DNA from: Geomonas limicola
GTDB lineage: Bacteria > Desulfobacterota > Desulfuromonadia > Geobacterales > Geobacteraceae
Reading direction: 5' to 3'
Length of the DNA stretch: 64,000 bases
NCBI RefSeq assembly: GCF_014193675.1
Contig: NZ_BLXZ01000008.1
Coordinates: forward strand, 1-64,000
Shown here: positions 53,129-62,388 of the stretch, one piece after another
Layout: each line of letters opens with the position of its first letter
Numbering within the stretch: position 1 is the stretch's first letter
Program-made: the position numbers and the translations under genes
Notes under the pieces: model-generated
Seen by the model: only the letters and a program-made list of their open reading frames with translations
Database searches by the model: none
What the model was told of the DNA's origin: nothing

Positions 53129-53695
53129 TCACGGTGCCAGTGCGTTGCACTCGGCGATGGTCCGGGCGATCTCCTCGTCGGAGACCTCGGTCTCCAGGCG
53201 GATCGCTCCGCGGGCGTCGCGGCGCAGCGCGGAGATGCCGGGGAAGCTCTGTTCCAGGTGCTTGAGCTCCTGGGACTGGCGCCGCACCGTCTGCAACAGC
53301 CGGCGGTTCTCCCGTTCCAGCTCGTACTTCTCCAGGGCCCCCCGGATGGCGAGCTTGATCTGGAGCTCCTCCCACGGTTTGGTGAAAAACCGGTAGATCT
53401 CGCCGCAGTTGACCGCCTGCATGGTCGACTGGATGCTGGCATGGCCGGTCAGCATGATCCGGATGGTCTCCGGGTAGCCAAGCTTCACCTGGCGCAGGAA
53501 TTCGACGCCGTCCATCCCGGGCATCATCTCGTCGGAGATGACCACCTGGACCGGCTGCTCCTGCAAAAGCCGCAGCGCCTCCTCACCCCCCCCCGCGCCG
53601 ATCACCAGGTACGGCTCCTCGACGAGCGCCCGCTTCAGGGCCGAGATCACGTGTGGCTCGTCGTCCACGATCAGTACCTTGCACGTTGTCTGCAT
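53129..53695 (-). CDS. Response regulator, receiver domain with a short C-terminal helix region
   Basis: A 188-residue protein from the ATG at 53695 (AGGAGGAAACCAG upstream). The receiver domain is complete: VDDEP near residue 10, the acceptor aspartate in VVISDEMMPGMDG near 55, and YRFFTKPWEE near 105. The last 60 residues are a charged helix plus an unassigned tail (ISALRRDARGAIRLETEVSD) with no DNA-binding or enzymatic domain. It may act as a phosphate relay or through protein contact. Confidence 0.88.
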   Translation of the reverse strand: MQTTCKVLIVDDEPHVISALKRALVEEPYLVIGAGGGEEALRLLQEQPVQVVISDEMMPGMDGVEFLRQVKLGYPETIRIMLTGHASIQSTMQAVNCGEIYRFFTKPWEELQIKLAIRGALEKYELERENRRLLQTVRRQSQELKHLEQSFPGISALRRDARGAIRLETEVSDEEIARTIAECNALAP

Positions 53696-53754
53696 CTGGT
53701 TTCCTCCTGAGGCGTTGCGGCCCAAACGGCGCCGGCCGCTGTGCCGGCGGCCGG

Positions 53755-55314
53755 TCAACTCTCCGGCCTGGTGACGAAGACCCCACCGGGCGGGGGGTCG
53801 ATCTGGTAGTAGCGCTTGACTGAAACGATCTTTTTCGCGTCCAGCGGGGTCCCCGCGGTCAACAGGAGCAGCCCGGTGCCGCTGTACAGGTTGCGGGTGG
53901 TGCACATCCCCTCGACGAGGTCCCTGGGGCGCAGCTCCAGCTCCAGCTCCAGCGGATCCTCGGGGGGGGCTGGACTCGGAGCGGCGTCCTCGGGGCGGAA
54001 ACTGACGAAGACTCCGCAGGGGGGCGGGTCGCTGTGGTAGAGATGCCTGACGCTCCCGATCTTGCGCTCGTCCATGCAGGTTCCCTTGGCGAGCAGCAGC
54101 GCCCCCGAGCCGCTCACCAGGTTCCGGGTCAAAAACATGCCCGGCTCGAGCTCCCCGGGGGGGAGTTCCCGCTCTGCGGCTTCCGCCTGGGCCGAACGTC
54201 CCGGCAGGTAGCGGGCGCGCACCAAGGGCTCCAGAAGCAGGAAGAGCCCCGGGTCGAGCTGATGCCCCAGTTCGCGGCGCGCCCTCTCCAGCACGAAGTT
54301 CACGGCAGCCTCGCCGCGCTGCTTGTCGATCTGACGGTCTATGAAGTCGGCGCAGCTGAGGATCCTGGCGCCCAGCGGGATGTTGCTGCCGGCCAGCCGG
54401 TCGGGGAACCCGGTCCCGTCGTAACGCTCATGGTGGTGCCGGATCAGTACGCCGGCCTCCCTGAGTTCCTCCACCTCGTCAACCGCCGCCTGGCCGCGTA
54501 CCGCATGCTGCAAGAAGATGCGGGTCTCCTCGGCGCTCAGCAGTCCGGGGTGCTTTTCCAGGATCTCCGGGGCGATCCCGATCACCCCGATGTCGTGCAG
54601 CAGTGCGGCGGTCCGGATGGTCTCCACCTCTCCGGGGTCGAGCCCCAGCGCTTGGGCGAGTTCCGTCGCCAGTTCGGTGACCTGGGTGGTGTGCTCCTGA
54701 AGCCGGCTCGAGTGCTGCTCGATGAGCCGGGAGAAGGCGACCAGGGTCTGGCGGAAGGCCCGCTCGATCTGCCGGTGGCGCTCGCTGAGCTTCTCGTTTT
54801 GCTGACGGATGGTGGAGGTCTGCTCCAGGACCCGCCCCTTGAGGTTCTGGTTCCAGGCCGAGAGCTCCTGGTTCTGGCGCTCCACCAGGGCACTGAGCTG
54901 GCGGTTGCGTTGCACCAGCAGGTACTGCTCCAGCCCCTCCAGGACGGCGTGGCGCAGCATCTCATCGTCCCAGGGCTTGGTGATGTAGCGTGACGCCCCC
55001 CCCTTGTTGATGGCGTCCACGGTGGCAGCCATGTCGGCATAGCCGGTCAGCACCATGCGCACCGCCTCGGGGGCTACCTCGCGCGCCTGTTGCAGGAACT
55101 CCGCGCCGCTCATGCCGGGCATGCGCTGGTCCGAGAGGATCAGCCCGACGTCGGGGTGGGCCTTGAGGAGCTCGAGCCCTTCGGTGCCGCAGGTGGCGGT
55201 GACCACCTCGAGGTCGTCGTCCTCGAGGAGCAGCCGGGTGATGGAACGCAGGATGTTCTCCTCGTCGTCGACGAGCAGCACCTTGCGCGGGATGTCGGGT
55301 AGCTGGACGTTCAT
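53755..55314 (-). CDS. Response regulator with HD-GYP domain and a duplicated C-terminal module
   Basis: A 519-residue protein. The receiver domain (VDDEENILRSITRLL; SDQRMPGMSGAEF; RYITKPWDDE) is followed by a coiled coil (residues about 130-190) and an HD-GYP phosphodiesterase domain: ALLHDIGVIGIAPEILEKHP, HAVRGQAAVDEV, and HHHERYDGTGFPDRLAGSNI with F for Y in the GYP triplet. It probably hydrolyses cyclic di-GMP. After residue about 400 come two copies of an 50-residue module (EPGMFLTRNLVSGSGALLLA; VEGMCTTRNLYSGTGLLLLT), each ending DPPP-x-GVFV. GGAGAG precedes the ATG. Confidence 0.9.
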   Translation of the reverse strand: MNVQLPDIPRKVLLVDDEENILRSITRLLLEDDDLEVVTATCGTEGLELLKAHPDVGLILSDQRMPGMSGAEFLQQAREVAPEAVRMVLTGYADMAATVDAINKGGASRYITKPWDDEMLRHAVLEGLEQYLLVQRNRQLSALVERQNQELSAWNQNLKGRVLEQTSTIRQQNEKLSERHRQIERAFRQTLVAFSRLIEQHSSRLQEHTTQVTELATELAQALGLDPGEVETIRTAALLHDIGVIGIAPEILEKHPGLLSAEETRIFLQHAVRGQAAVDEVEELREAGVLIRHHHERYDGTGFPDRLAGSNIPLGARILSCADFIDRQIDKQRGEAAVNFVLERARRELGHQLDPGLFLLLEPLVRARYLPGRSAQAEAAERELPPGELEPGMFLTRNLVSGSGALLLAKGTCMDERKIGSVRHLYHSDPPPCGVFVSFRPEDAAPSPAPPEDPLELELELRPRDLVEGMCTTRNLYSGTGLLLLTAGTPLDAKKIVSVKRYYQIDPPPGGVFVTRPES

Positions 55315-55363
55315 GCCGATGCTCTCCAGGTTGCGTGGCGTTGGCCGGGACCGTCCCGACGGG

Positions 55364-56179
55364 TTAGCAGATTCCCTTGCGCATGAGGGTGAGGACGATG
55401 CCGGCCGGGGCGTCCTCCCGCATGGCGAGCCCTTTCACGGTGAGCTCGCAGCCGGCGACGCTGAGGGTCTGGTAGCCGCAGGAACAGGCCGAGATGCAGC
55501 CGAGCAGGCCGACCAGTTCCTGTGGCAGCGCTTCCTCGGCAGGGCGCCCGAGTGCCGCTGCCCGGTCGAGCCCCAGGAGCAGGGATGCCTCGTGGTTTGC
55601 CTGTACCAGGATCCCGCCGCTTACCCCGAGTACCCCGTAGGGGAGCTGCTCGAGCACGTTCCTGGCGTGCCAGAGCTCCCGGTTTTGCTGCTGGAGTTCC
55701 CGGGTGCGCTCCTGCACCAGCGCCTCGAGGTTCGCATTTAATTCCCTGAGCTCCTCGTTGCGCAGCCGCAGCTCCTCGGTTAGCTGCACGTTCTTGCGGC
55801 GGCTGGCGAAGTGCTCCAGCGCCGTGGCGACCGTCATGCGCAGCTCGTCGTCGTTCCAGGGCTTGGGGATGAACTTGTAGATCTTCCCCTCGTTTATGGC
55901 CGCCACCACCGATGCGGTGTCCGCATAGCCGGAGAGCACGATCCTGATGGTGTCCGGGTGGCGACTGAAGACCTCGCGCAGGAACTCCACCCCGTTCATC
56001 CCCGGCATCCGGTAGTCCGAGATCACCACCTGCACCTGCGGGGTCTCCGCCAAAAGGCGCAGCCCCTCCTCGCCGGAGCCCGCGCTGAGGATCTCGTAAT
56101 CGTCGTCCATAAAGATCCGCTCAAGGGAGCGCAGCACGTTGCGCTCGTCGTCCACGCAGACGATCCGGGTCTGGTTCAT
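55364..56179 (-). CDS. Response regulator with coiled coil and PAS-like C-terminal domain
   Basis: A 271-residue protein. The receiver domain has VDDERNVLRSLERIF, VVISDYRMPGMNG and YKFIPKPWNDDE. Residues about 125-170 form a coiled coil. The remainder (LEQLPYGVLGVSGGILVQAN; LLLGLDRAAALGRPAEEALP) resembles a PAS domain, with three cysteines in LLGCISACSCGYQ that could bind a metal. Its ATG overlaps the stop of the large kinase gene by four bases, so that kinase is the likely partner. Confidence 0.85.
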   Translation of the reverse strand: MNQTRIVCVDDERNVLRSLERIFMDDDYEILSAGSGEEGLRLLAETPQVQVVISDYRMPGMNGVEFLREVFSRHPDTIRIVLSGYADTASVVAAINEGKIYKFIPKPWNDDELRMTVATALEHFASRRKNVQLTEELRLRNEELRELNANLEALVQERTRELQQQNRELWHARNVLEQLPYGVLGVSGGILVQANHEASLLLGLDRAAALGRPAEEALPQELVGLLGCISACSCGYQTLSVAGCELTVKGLAMREDAPAGIVLTLMRKGIC

Positions 56180-59100
56180 GTGGTCACCCCCTCCACGGGG
56201 AGCCAGACGGTGAAGGTGGTCCCCTTGCCGGGTTCGCTCTCCACCTCAATGCTCCCGCCGTGCTTCTTGATGATGTCGTAGCTTATGGAGAGCCCCAGGC
56301 CGGTCCCCTTCCCCACCTCCTTGGTGGTGAAGAACGGTTCGAAGATCCGGCCGCGGATCTCCTCGGGGATGCCGCAGCCGGTGTCGGCTATGGCGACGCT
56401 GACCCGCTCCCCCTCGGCGCGGGTGGTCACCGTTACCCCCCCCTGCTTCTCGATGGCGTGGGCCGCGTTCACCAGGATGTTCAAAAACACCTGGTTGAGC
56501 TGCTGGGGCAGGCACTTCACCTGGGGGAGCGTGCCGTAGTCCCGGTTCAGGGTGGTCTTGTACTTGAGCTCGTTCCAGGCGATGGAGATGGTGCTCTCCA
56601 GGCACTCGTTGAGGTCGACGTAGGTCGCCTGGGTGTCATCCACCCGGGAGAAGCTCTTCAGGTTCTGCACGATGCGCCGCACCCGGTCGGCCCCCTCCTG
56701 CGACTCGCTGAGCAGGCTGGCGGCGTCGGAGAGGATGTAGTCGACCTTGAAGCTGCGCCTGGCCCGGGCCAGCTCCTCCCTGAGCGCCTCGGGGGCGCAC
56801 TGGGCCACCGCGTCCGACTGCTGCCCGAGGAACCCGGCCAGCCGCTGCAGGTACTTCTCCATGGTCCCCAGGTTGCTGGAGATGAACCCCATCGGGTTGT
56901 TGATCTCGTGGGCCACCCCGGCCGCCAGCTGGCCGATCGAGGCCATCTTCTCCTGCTGCAAAAGCTGCGAGTGGGTCGCCTTGAGCTCCTGAAAGGCCTG
57001 GGCCAGCTGCTCGGAGACCTCCTTGATCTGGGTCAGGTCGTGCAGGGTGATCACCTCGCCGCGCCCCTCGTCGTAGGGGTAGGTCTTCAGGGTGAGCCAG
57101 CGCCGGCTGGCGGCATGGAACAGCTCGCCGCTCCCCCCTTCCAGGCTCTCCAGGCCGAGCCCCGCCTCGCGCAAAAGTTCGCGCCAGTCCCGGTTGCCGA
57201 GTTCCTGGTGCGAGTACCCCACGAAACTCTGGAAGGCGCGGTTGTAGCGCCGCACGGCGCCGGTGCGGTCCGCCATGACAACCATGTCGTCGATGCAGTC
57301 CAGGGTCTGTTCCCACTCGCGCTTGCCCCGTTCCACCAGGCGGAACAGCTCGGTAAGCTGCTCGTGCTTGACCACGAGCTCCGCCTGCTTCTGCTGCAGG
57401 CGCCTTTCGGTCTGCTTGCGCTCGGTTATGTCCTCCTTGATCGCCAGGAAATGGCTGATGCGGCCGTCAGCGTCCAGGATCGGGGAGATGATCACCTTCT
57501 CCCAGAACGCGGTGCCGTCCTTGCGCCGGTTGTGGAGTTCGCCGTGCCACTCGCGCCCCGAGCGGATGGTCCCCCAGAGTTCGGCGTAGAGCTCGGGCCC
57601 CTGCATCCCCGACTTCAGGATGCGGGGGTTCTGTCCGATCGCCTCGGGGAACTGATAGCCCGTGATCTCGCAGAACTTGCGGTTCACGTAGCTTATGGTG
57701 CCGTTCGGGTCGGTGATCACCACGGTGCTCGCGCTCTGCTCCACGGCCTGGGAGAGCAGGCGCAGCTGCTCCTCGGCGCGCACCCGGGCGGTGATGTCGT
57801 AGAGGGTCTCCACAACCGCGACCACCCGTCCCTCCTTGTGGACCGGGGCCGCGTCGAAGATCAGGTAGCGCTCCCGGCCGCCGAGGCTGGCGAAGCGCCC
57901 CTCGGCCCGCACGATGCCGTGCATCACCACATCGCAGGCGTAACTGTGGTAAAAACGGCCGATCTCGTCGGTCTTGTCGTCGAGTACGAGGTCGCACAGC
58001 GTCGGGCGTTCCTCCTGGTAGAAGGGTTGCCATTGCCGGGAGCTCCCCAGCATCTGCTGGGCCCGCACCCCGGTGAGCTCCTCCATGGCGCGGTTCCAGA
58101 TGATGACCCGGTGGCCGGTGTCTATGGCGAACAGGGGGGTGGAGGTGCTTTCCAGCAGCTTTTCGGCGAACTCGCGCTGCTCCTCGAGCAGCCGCTCCAG
58201 TTCGCGCCCCTGGCGCAGCCGCAGGTCGATCTCCTGGACCATCTCGCTCACCGCCCCGCTTAACGCCTCCACCTCGTCGCCGGCGAGTTCCGGGCGGTGT
58301 TCGCGCTCCGGCAATACCGGGAGGGCACGCACGCGCTCGGTGAGCCGGCTCAAGGGGGCGGTGACGTGTCGGACCAGGTAGCAAAGGGCGAGGTAGGTGA
58401 GCCCGAGCGTACATGCCAGTACGACGGCCGCCCAGAGGCGGGCACGCTCCAGGGGGGCGTAGAGCACCGAGAGGGGGTTCTGGCTCACGTAGAGCCAATC
58501 GGCCCTCTTGAGCGCCTGCGCCGTGGTGATCTCCTGGTCTCCCCGTTGGTTGGCCGCCTGGACCGGGGCGCTCAGGTTCCCCTGTAGCGCGAGATCCAGC
58601 CCCGGCGAGGTTCCCGGCTCGATGCGGGTCAGGACGCGGCGCCGGTCCGGGTGCAGGATGACGGTGCGGTTGCGGCTGATCAGGAAAAAGGTGCTGTGCT
58701 TGCCGAGGTCGAGGTGCCCGAAGTCGGCGAGGCCGCCGCCGCGCAGCAGGTTGATGTGACCGGCCAGCACCCCGGTAATGGCACCCTCCGGGTCGCGGAG
58801 TGCGACGGCGATGCTGACCGTGGGGGTCTGCACGTTGAGGTACGGGTTGGATACGTAGGGCTTGCCGGTGGCGAGGACCATGGCGGCGTAGTCGTGTCCC
58901 TTGAGCGACGCCCCTCGCTTCCCGGCGACGGCCGGACTGGCGGCGACCACCCGCCCGTCCTGGTCGAGCAGCTGCAGCCCCCCGTCGAAAAAGGCACGGG
59001 CAGTCTCCTCGTGGTCCAGCAGCCGCTGGGCGTGCTGCGGGTCCGCGAGCGTCTCCGGGGTGAATTCCAGGGCCAGCTGGGCGAGCATCTGCTGGCTGTT

Positions 59101-59271
59101 GCCGATGTCCTCATCGATGTGCCGTGCCCCCATGCCGACCAGGGCGAGGCTCTGCCGGGACACCGCCTCCTTGAAGGTTTCGGCGAGGTGGTAGCCGACC
59201 AGGGTCAAAAGCACCGTCAGCGAGGCGACCAGCAGGAAGACCGTCCAGGTTATCTTCGTCTTGATGCTCAT
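56176..59271 (-). CDS. Large sensor histidine kinase: Cache, HAMP, PAS domains, kinase
   Basis: A 1031-residue kinase. The first helix is at about 8-28 and a double Cache periplasmic domain spans about 35-270 (LQLLDQDGRVVAASPAVAGK; LGKHSTFFLISRNRTVILHP). A second helix lies near 285-305, with HAMP at about 310-360. At least three PAS domains follow (TSTPLFAIDTGHRVIIWNRA; STVVITDPNGTISYVNRKFC; IDDMVVMADRTGAVRRYNRA). HisKA (LAAGVAHEINNPMGFISSN) and HATPase (GKGTGLGLSISYDI) end it. The kinase core is very like that of the 564-residue kinase at 50533. A FliA-like promoter lies at 59344-59370. Confidence 0.92.
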   Translation of the reverse strand: MSIKTKITWTVFLLVASLTVLLTLVGYHLAETFKEAVSRQSLALVGMGARHIDEDIGNSQQMLAQLALEFTPETLADPQHAQRLLDHEETARAFFDGGLQLLDQDGRVVAASPAVAGKRGASLKGHDYAAMVLATGKPYVSNPYLNVQTPTVSIAVALRDPEGAITGVLAGHINLLRGGGLADFGHLDLGKHSTFFLISRNRTVILHPDRRRVLTRIEPGTSPGLDLALQGNLSAPVQAANQRGDQEITTAQALKRADWLYVSQNPLSVLYAPLERARLWAAVVLACTLGLTYLALCYLVRHVTAPLSRLTERVRALPVLPEREHRPELAGDEVEALSGAVSEMVQEIDLRLRQGRELERLLEEQREFAEKLLESTSTPLFAIDTGHRVIIWNRAMEELTGVRAQQMLGSSRQWQPFYQEERPTLCDLVLDDKTDEIGRFYHSYACDVVMHGIVRAEGRFASLGGRERYLIFDAAPVHKEGRVVAVVETLYDITARVRAEEQLRLLSQAVEQSASTVVITDPNGTISYVNRKFCEITGYQFPEAIGQNPRILKSGMQGPELYAELWGTIRSGREWHGELHNRRKDGTAFWEKVIISPILDADGRISHFLAIKEDITERKQTERRLQQKQAELVVKHEQLTELFRLVERGKREWEQTLDCIDDMVVMADRTGAVRRYNRAFQSFVGYSHQELGNRDWRELLREAGLGLESLEGGSGELFHAASRRWLTLKTYPYDEGRGEVITLHDLTQIKEVSEQLAQAFQELKATHSQLLQQEKMASIGQLAAGVAHEINNPMGFISSNLGTMEKYLQRLAGFLGQQSDAVAQCAPEALREELARARRSFKVDYILSDAASLLSESQEGADRVRRIVQNLKSFSRVDDTQATYVDLNECLESTISIAWNELKYKTTLNRDYGTLPQVKCLPQQLNQVFLNILVNAAHAIEKQGGVTVTTRAEGERVSVAIADTGCGIPEEIRGRIFEPFFTTKEVGKGTGLGLSISYDIIKKHGGSIEVESEPGKGTTFTVWLPVEGVTT

Positions 59272-59343
59272 GGCAGGGTTTCTCCGCGGCTGCCCAGGCA
59301 GCGCGCGTCGGACGGAGCGGGCCCCGTTGCCCGCAAGCTCCTC

Positions 59344-59370
59344 TATCGGTGGAAAACGCCCGCTTCTTGA
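59344..59370 (-). promoter_or_regulatory. FliA-like promoter upstream of the large kinase gene
   Basis: Reverse strand TCAAG (59366-59370), 16 bases, then CCGATA (59344-59349). Both cores match flagellar promoters, but the spacer is one base longer than at 18148-18174. Confidence 0.45.
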
Positions 59371-59453
59371 GTGGTTTGTACGGTAACTGGCTGGAAGTAA
59401 GAGCTATTTAACGGCTATCTCGGGTCGAAACGCAGGGGTAGGTAGGTGCGGCG

Positions 59454-60722
59454 TCAGGTGCGCCGGCTGGACCCGGGCGAGGAGGTGCGTGGCATCTCGA
59501 TGCTCACCCGTGTGCCGTTGCCGTCGCTGGTGATGCTGATGCGCCCGCCATGGCCGGAGATGAAGCGCTCGGCGATGGTGAGCCCCAGCCCGACGTGGCT
59601 TTCGGGGGGCTTGGTGGTGAAGAAGGGGTCGAAAAGCGAGTGCAGGTGCTCGTCGGAGACACCGTGGCCGGAATCGGTGATGATGATCTCCGCCAGTTCC
59701 GGGTGTGCGACCAGTTCGACCCCGATGTTCCCCGGCTCGCTTCCCAGCGCCTCGCAAGCATTTTTCAAAAGGGCGATCAGGGCGGCGTTGAGCAGGGGGA
59801 GCGAGCCGTGCACCGTGACCCCCTGGTGCGGCTGCTTCCACTCCACTCGGGTTCCGTCGGGAGCCAGAACGTCGAGCATCCGGATCAGCGGCTGCAGGAC
59901 AGTCACCAGGTCGAGGTCGGCCATGCGCTGGTTGCCAAGCCCCACCTCGAGCTGGGCGAGTTGCTGCACGATGAGCGCGATGCGCTGGTTTCCCTCGCGA
60001 GTCTCGTCGAACAGCGCGGGGAGGTCGCGGCGGATCTGCTTCAGGTGGTTCACCCGTTCCAGTTCCTCGAGGGTGCCCCTGAGTCCCGGATTGATGCCGA
60101 GCAGTTCCCGGCTCAGTGCGTCTACCTGGCGGTCCAGGGCCTGGGTGTAGCGTTCCAGGGTGGCGAGGTTGCTCATCACGAAGCCCAGCGGGTTGTTGAT
60201 GTGGTGTGCCGCCCCCGCGGCGAGCCGCCCGACGGCACCGATCTTGGCCTGCTCCACCAGCTTGCGCTGGGCGCGCTTGAGGCGCGATAGGGCCGCGTCG
60301 GTCTCCTGGTGGGCCTGTGCCAGGGCACGCTTGTGCAGGGCGTTGCGCAGGGCGGCCCTGATCCGGGCCAGCAGATCGACCTCCTGAAACGGCTTCACCA
60401 CGTAGTCGTCGGCACCCAGGTCGAGTCCTGCCACGATCTGCTCCAGGGTGGATTGGGTGGTGAAGAGGATCACCGAGTAGAGCCTGGGCGTAGGCCCCAG
60501 GGTCTGCAGCACCTCGAGGCCGGAGATCCCCGGCATCTCCACGTCGAGCAGCACCACGTCGGGAAGCGCGAGCTCTAGTGCCGCGAGGCATGCCGCGCCG
60601 TCGCTGGCTTGCCGCACCAGGTATCCTTTGCCGGAGAGCAGCTCGGCTACGTAGCTGCGCACCGAGGAGCTGTCGTCGACGAGCAGGATGGTCGGCTGGT
60701 TATTACTGGTAGTGATGGTCAT
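59454..60722 (-). CDS. Hybrid protein: receiver domain followed by a histidine-kinase-like module
   Basis: A 422-residue soluble protein from the ATG at 60722; the ribosome-binding site is weak (GGGGCG) and longer upstream frames look non-coding. The receiver (ILLVDDSSSVRSYVAELL; VVLLDVEMPGISGLEVLQ; DDYVVKPFQEVDLLARI) is linked by a helix to a kinase core. The H-box reads LAAGAAHHINNPLGFVMSN, with histidine where the catalytic glutamate normally follows the phosphorylated histidine. The ATP-binding part keeps NACEAL, ITDSGHGVSDEHL and GLGLTIAE. It is the first gene of the signalling cluster. Confidence 0.88.
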   Translation of the reverse strand: MTITTSNNQPTILLVDDSSSVRSYVAELLSGKGYLVRQASDGAACLAALELALPDVVLLDVEMPGISGLEVLQTLGPTPRLYSVILFTTQSTLEQIVAGLDLGADDYVVKPFQEVDLLARIRAALRNALHKRALAQAHQETDAALSRLKRAQRKLVEQAKIGAVGRLAAGAAHHINNPLGFVMSNLATLERYTQALDRQVDALSRELLGINPGLRGTLEELERVNHLKQIRRDLPALFDETREGNQRIALIVQQLAQLEVGLGNQRMADLDLVTVLQPLIRMLDVLAPDGTRVEWKQPHQGVTVHGSLPLLNAALIALLKNACEALGSEPGNIGVELVAHPELAEIIITDSGHGVSDEHLHSLFDPFFTTKPPESHVGLGLTIAERFISGHGGRISITSDGNGTRVSIEMPRTSSPGSSRRT

Positions 60723-61004
60723 GGCTGACGCCCCGAAGTGATCGGTCGGCAACTGCCGGCGGATCGGTCGGTTGAGGTCGGGTATCTCCCTTAAAAGAGG
60801 GGCCTTGCATAGGTATCGGCAGCGCGCGGCCGCTGCTGTAGAAGTTATTTTGCCAGGGGGGGTGCGTGCTCCTGGATGCAGATTTGGGGGTGACAGGGCG
60901 AGCCGGAAAAGGTAGTATCGGGCGCTATCGTCAAGCGGCCGAAGCCCCGCCGACCCGAGGGTAAGGCGCCGGCTGTCTGCCGCATCCAGAGAGGAAAGAG
61001 CTAG

Positions 61005-62306
61005 ATGACCATCGATATCCAGAAACTGCGCCTCGAGGGGATCTACCCGCAGCGCCAGAAGGAATTCCACATGCAGCGGGTGAAGCTTGCCGCCGGCATC
61101 ATCAGTTCGGACCAGGCACTCAAGGTGGCGCAGGTCGCCGAGCGCTACGCCCGCGGCCTGGTGCACCTCACCACGCGCGGCAGCATCGAGCTGCACTGGC
61201 TCACCCTGGAGGACCTCGCCCCGGTGGCGGTGCAGCTCGCCTCGGTGGGGCTGGTGAACCGCGGGGCCTGCGGCGGCGCGGTGCGCGGCGTGGTCTGCGG
61301 CTCGCTCTCAAGCAGCGCCCTGCCGGAGCTCGAGGCCCTGGCGCGGCGCATCCACCGCCACTTCACCGGGAACCCGCGCTTCGAGAACCTCCCCAAGAAG
61401 TTCAAGGTGGGGATCGAGGCGGACACCGCAAGCGGCCGACACCTGATCCAGGACGTCGGGCTGGTCTGCACCGGGAGCGCGGAGGGGAAAAACCGCTTCG
61501 ACGTCTACTGCGCCGGGGGGCTCGGACGCGAGCCGCAGCCGGGGTTCCTCTTGGCCCAGGGGGTTGCCGAGGAGAGCCTCCTGCCGCTCATCGAGACCAT
61601 CGCGCGGCTCTACCGGGAGAACACCCCGCCGCCCAAGCGCCTTAAGTTCCTGGTGCGCCAGATCGGCGAGCAGGCCTTCCGCGACATGGTCTTCGCGCAG
61701 CCGGGTGTGCTCGACGAGCTCCCCATCGCCCCGACCCTCTCCGCGAGCCTGGTTCCGGCCCCCCAGCAGGAGTTGAGGCTGGTGGCACGCGTCTTTGCCG
61801 GAGAGCTGAGCTGCCACACCCTGGCAACCCTCGCCGGCATCGCGCGCGACTACTGTGGCGGGATGCTCATGGTGACCGGCGACCAGAATATCGAGATGCA
61901 CCTCGTCTCGGGCGAGGACCGCACCCTCGCCCTGCAGCTTCTGGGCGAGGCCGGATTTGCCGCCGAGTCTGCGCGCGAGCGGGTGACCTTCCGGGTCTGC
62001 CCGGGTAACCACGAGTGCATCATGGGGCTCGCACCGACCCGCGAGGTGGCCGGTGAGCTGCTCGACGCCATGGGGCCGGCGGCGCAGGCGCTTACCTGGG
62101 CGATTTCCGGCTGCCCCAACTGCTGTGCCCAGCCTCAGCTCTCCAGGGCCGGGGTGGTGGCGAACCGGTTGGTGAAAGAGGAGGGGAGCGAGGAGCGCAC
62201 CCCGCGCTACGACCTGTACCAGGCCGGCAGCGCCCCCTTCGCCGAGGCGGTCAAGCAGGGGCTCACCCGCGAGGAACTGGTCGAGGCGGTGCGCCAGCTG
62301 GGGTAG
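61005..62306 (+). CDS. Sirohaem sulfite/nitrite reductase family protein
   Basis: A 433-residue protein with the two-fold ferredoxin-like and sirohaem repeats of the family. The N-terminal half holds HMQRVKLAAGIISSDQALKV and GLVHLTTRGSIELHWL. The cluster and sirohaem ligands are in RVCPGNHECIMG (C-x5-C) and SGCPNCCAQPQLS (C-x3-C), near residues 325-380. It likely reduces sulfite to sulfide or nitrite to ammonia with six electrons. At 433 residues it is shorter than E. coli CysI and closer to compact archaeal or clostridial forms. GAGAGGAAAG precedes the ATG. It stands alone, divergent from the signalling cluster. Confidence 0.85.
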   Translation: MTIDIQKLRLEGIYPQRQKEFHMQRVKLAAGIISSDQALKVAQVAERYARGLVHLTTRGSIELHWLTLEDLAPVAVQLASVGLVNRGACGGAVRGVVCGSLSSSALPELEALARRIHRHFTGNPRFENLPKKFKVGIEADTASGRHLIQDVGLVCTGSAEGKNRFDVYCAGGLGREPQPGFLLAQGVAEESLLPLIETIARLYRENTPPPKRLKFLVRQIGEQAFRDMVFAQPGVLDELPIAPTLSASLVPAPQQELRLVARVFAGELSCHTLATLAGIARDYCGGMLMVTGDQNIEMHLVSGEDRTLALQLLGEAGFAAESARERVTFRVCPGNHECIMGLAPTREVAGELLDAMGPAAQALTWAISGCPNCCAQPQLSRAGVVANRLVKEEGSEERTPRYDLYQAGSAPFAEAVKQGLTREELVEAVRQLG

Positions 62307-62325
62307 GACGACCAAGCTACCACGC

Positions 62326-62361
62326 AAAAAAGGGCAACCAGTCACTGGTTGCCCTTTTTTT
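62326..62361. terminator. Bidirectional terminator
   Basis: Perfect 17-base arms starting AAAAAAGGGCAACC (62326-62342) and ending GGTTGCCCTTTTTT (62344-62360) around one base. It serves the convergent genes ending at 62306 and 62389. Confidence 0.93.
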
Positions 62362-62388
62362 ATGTCTTCTGGAGTTGACGTTCCCTTA

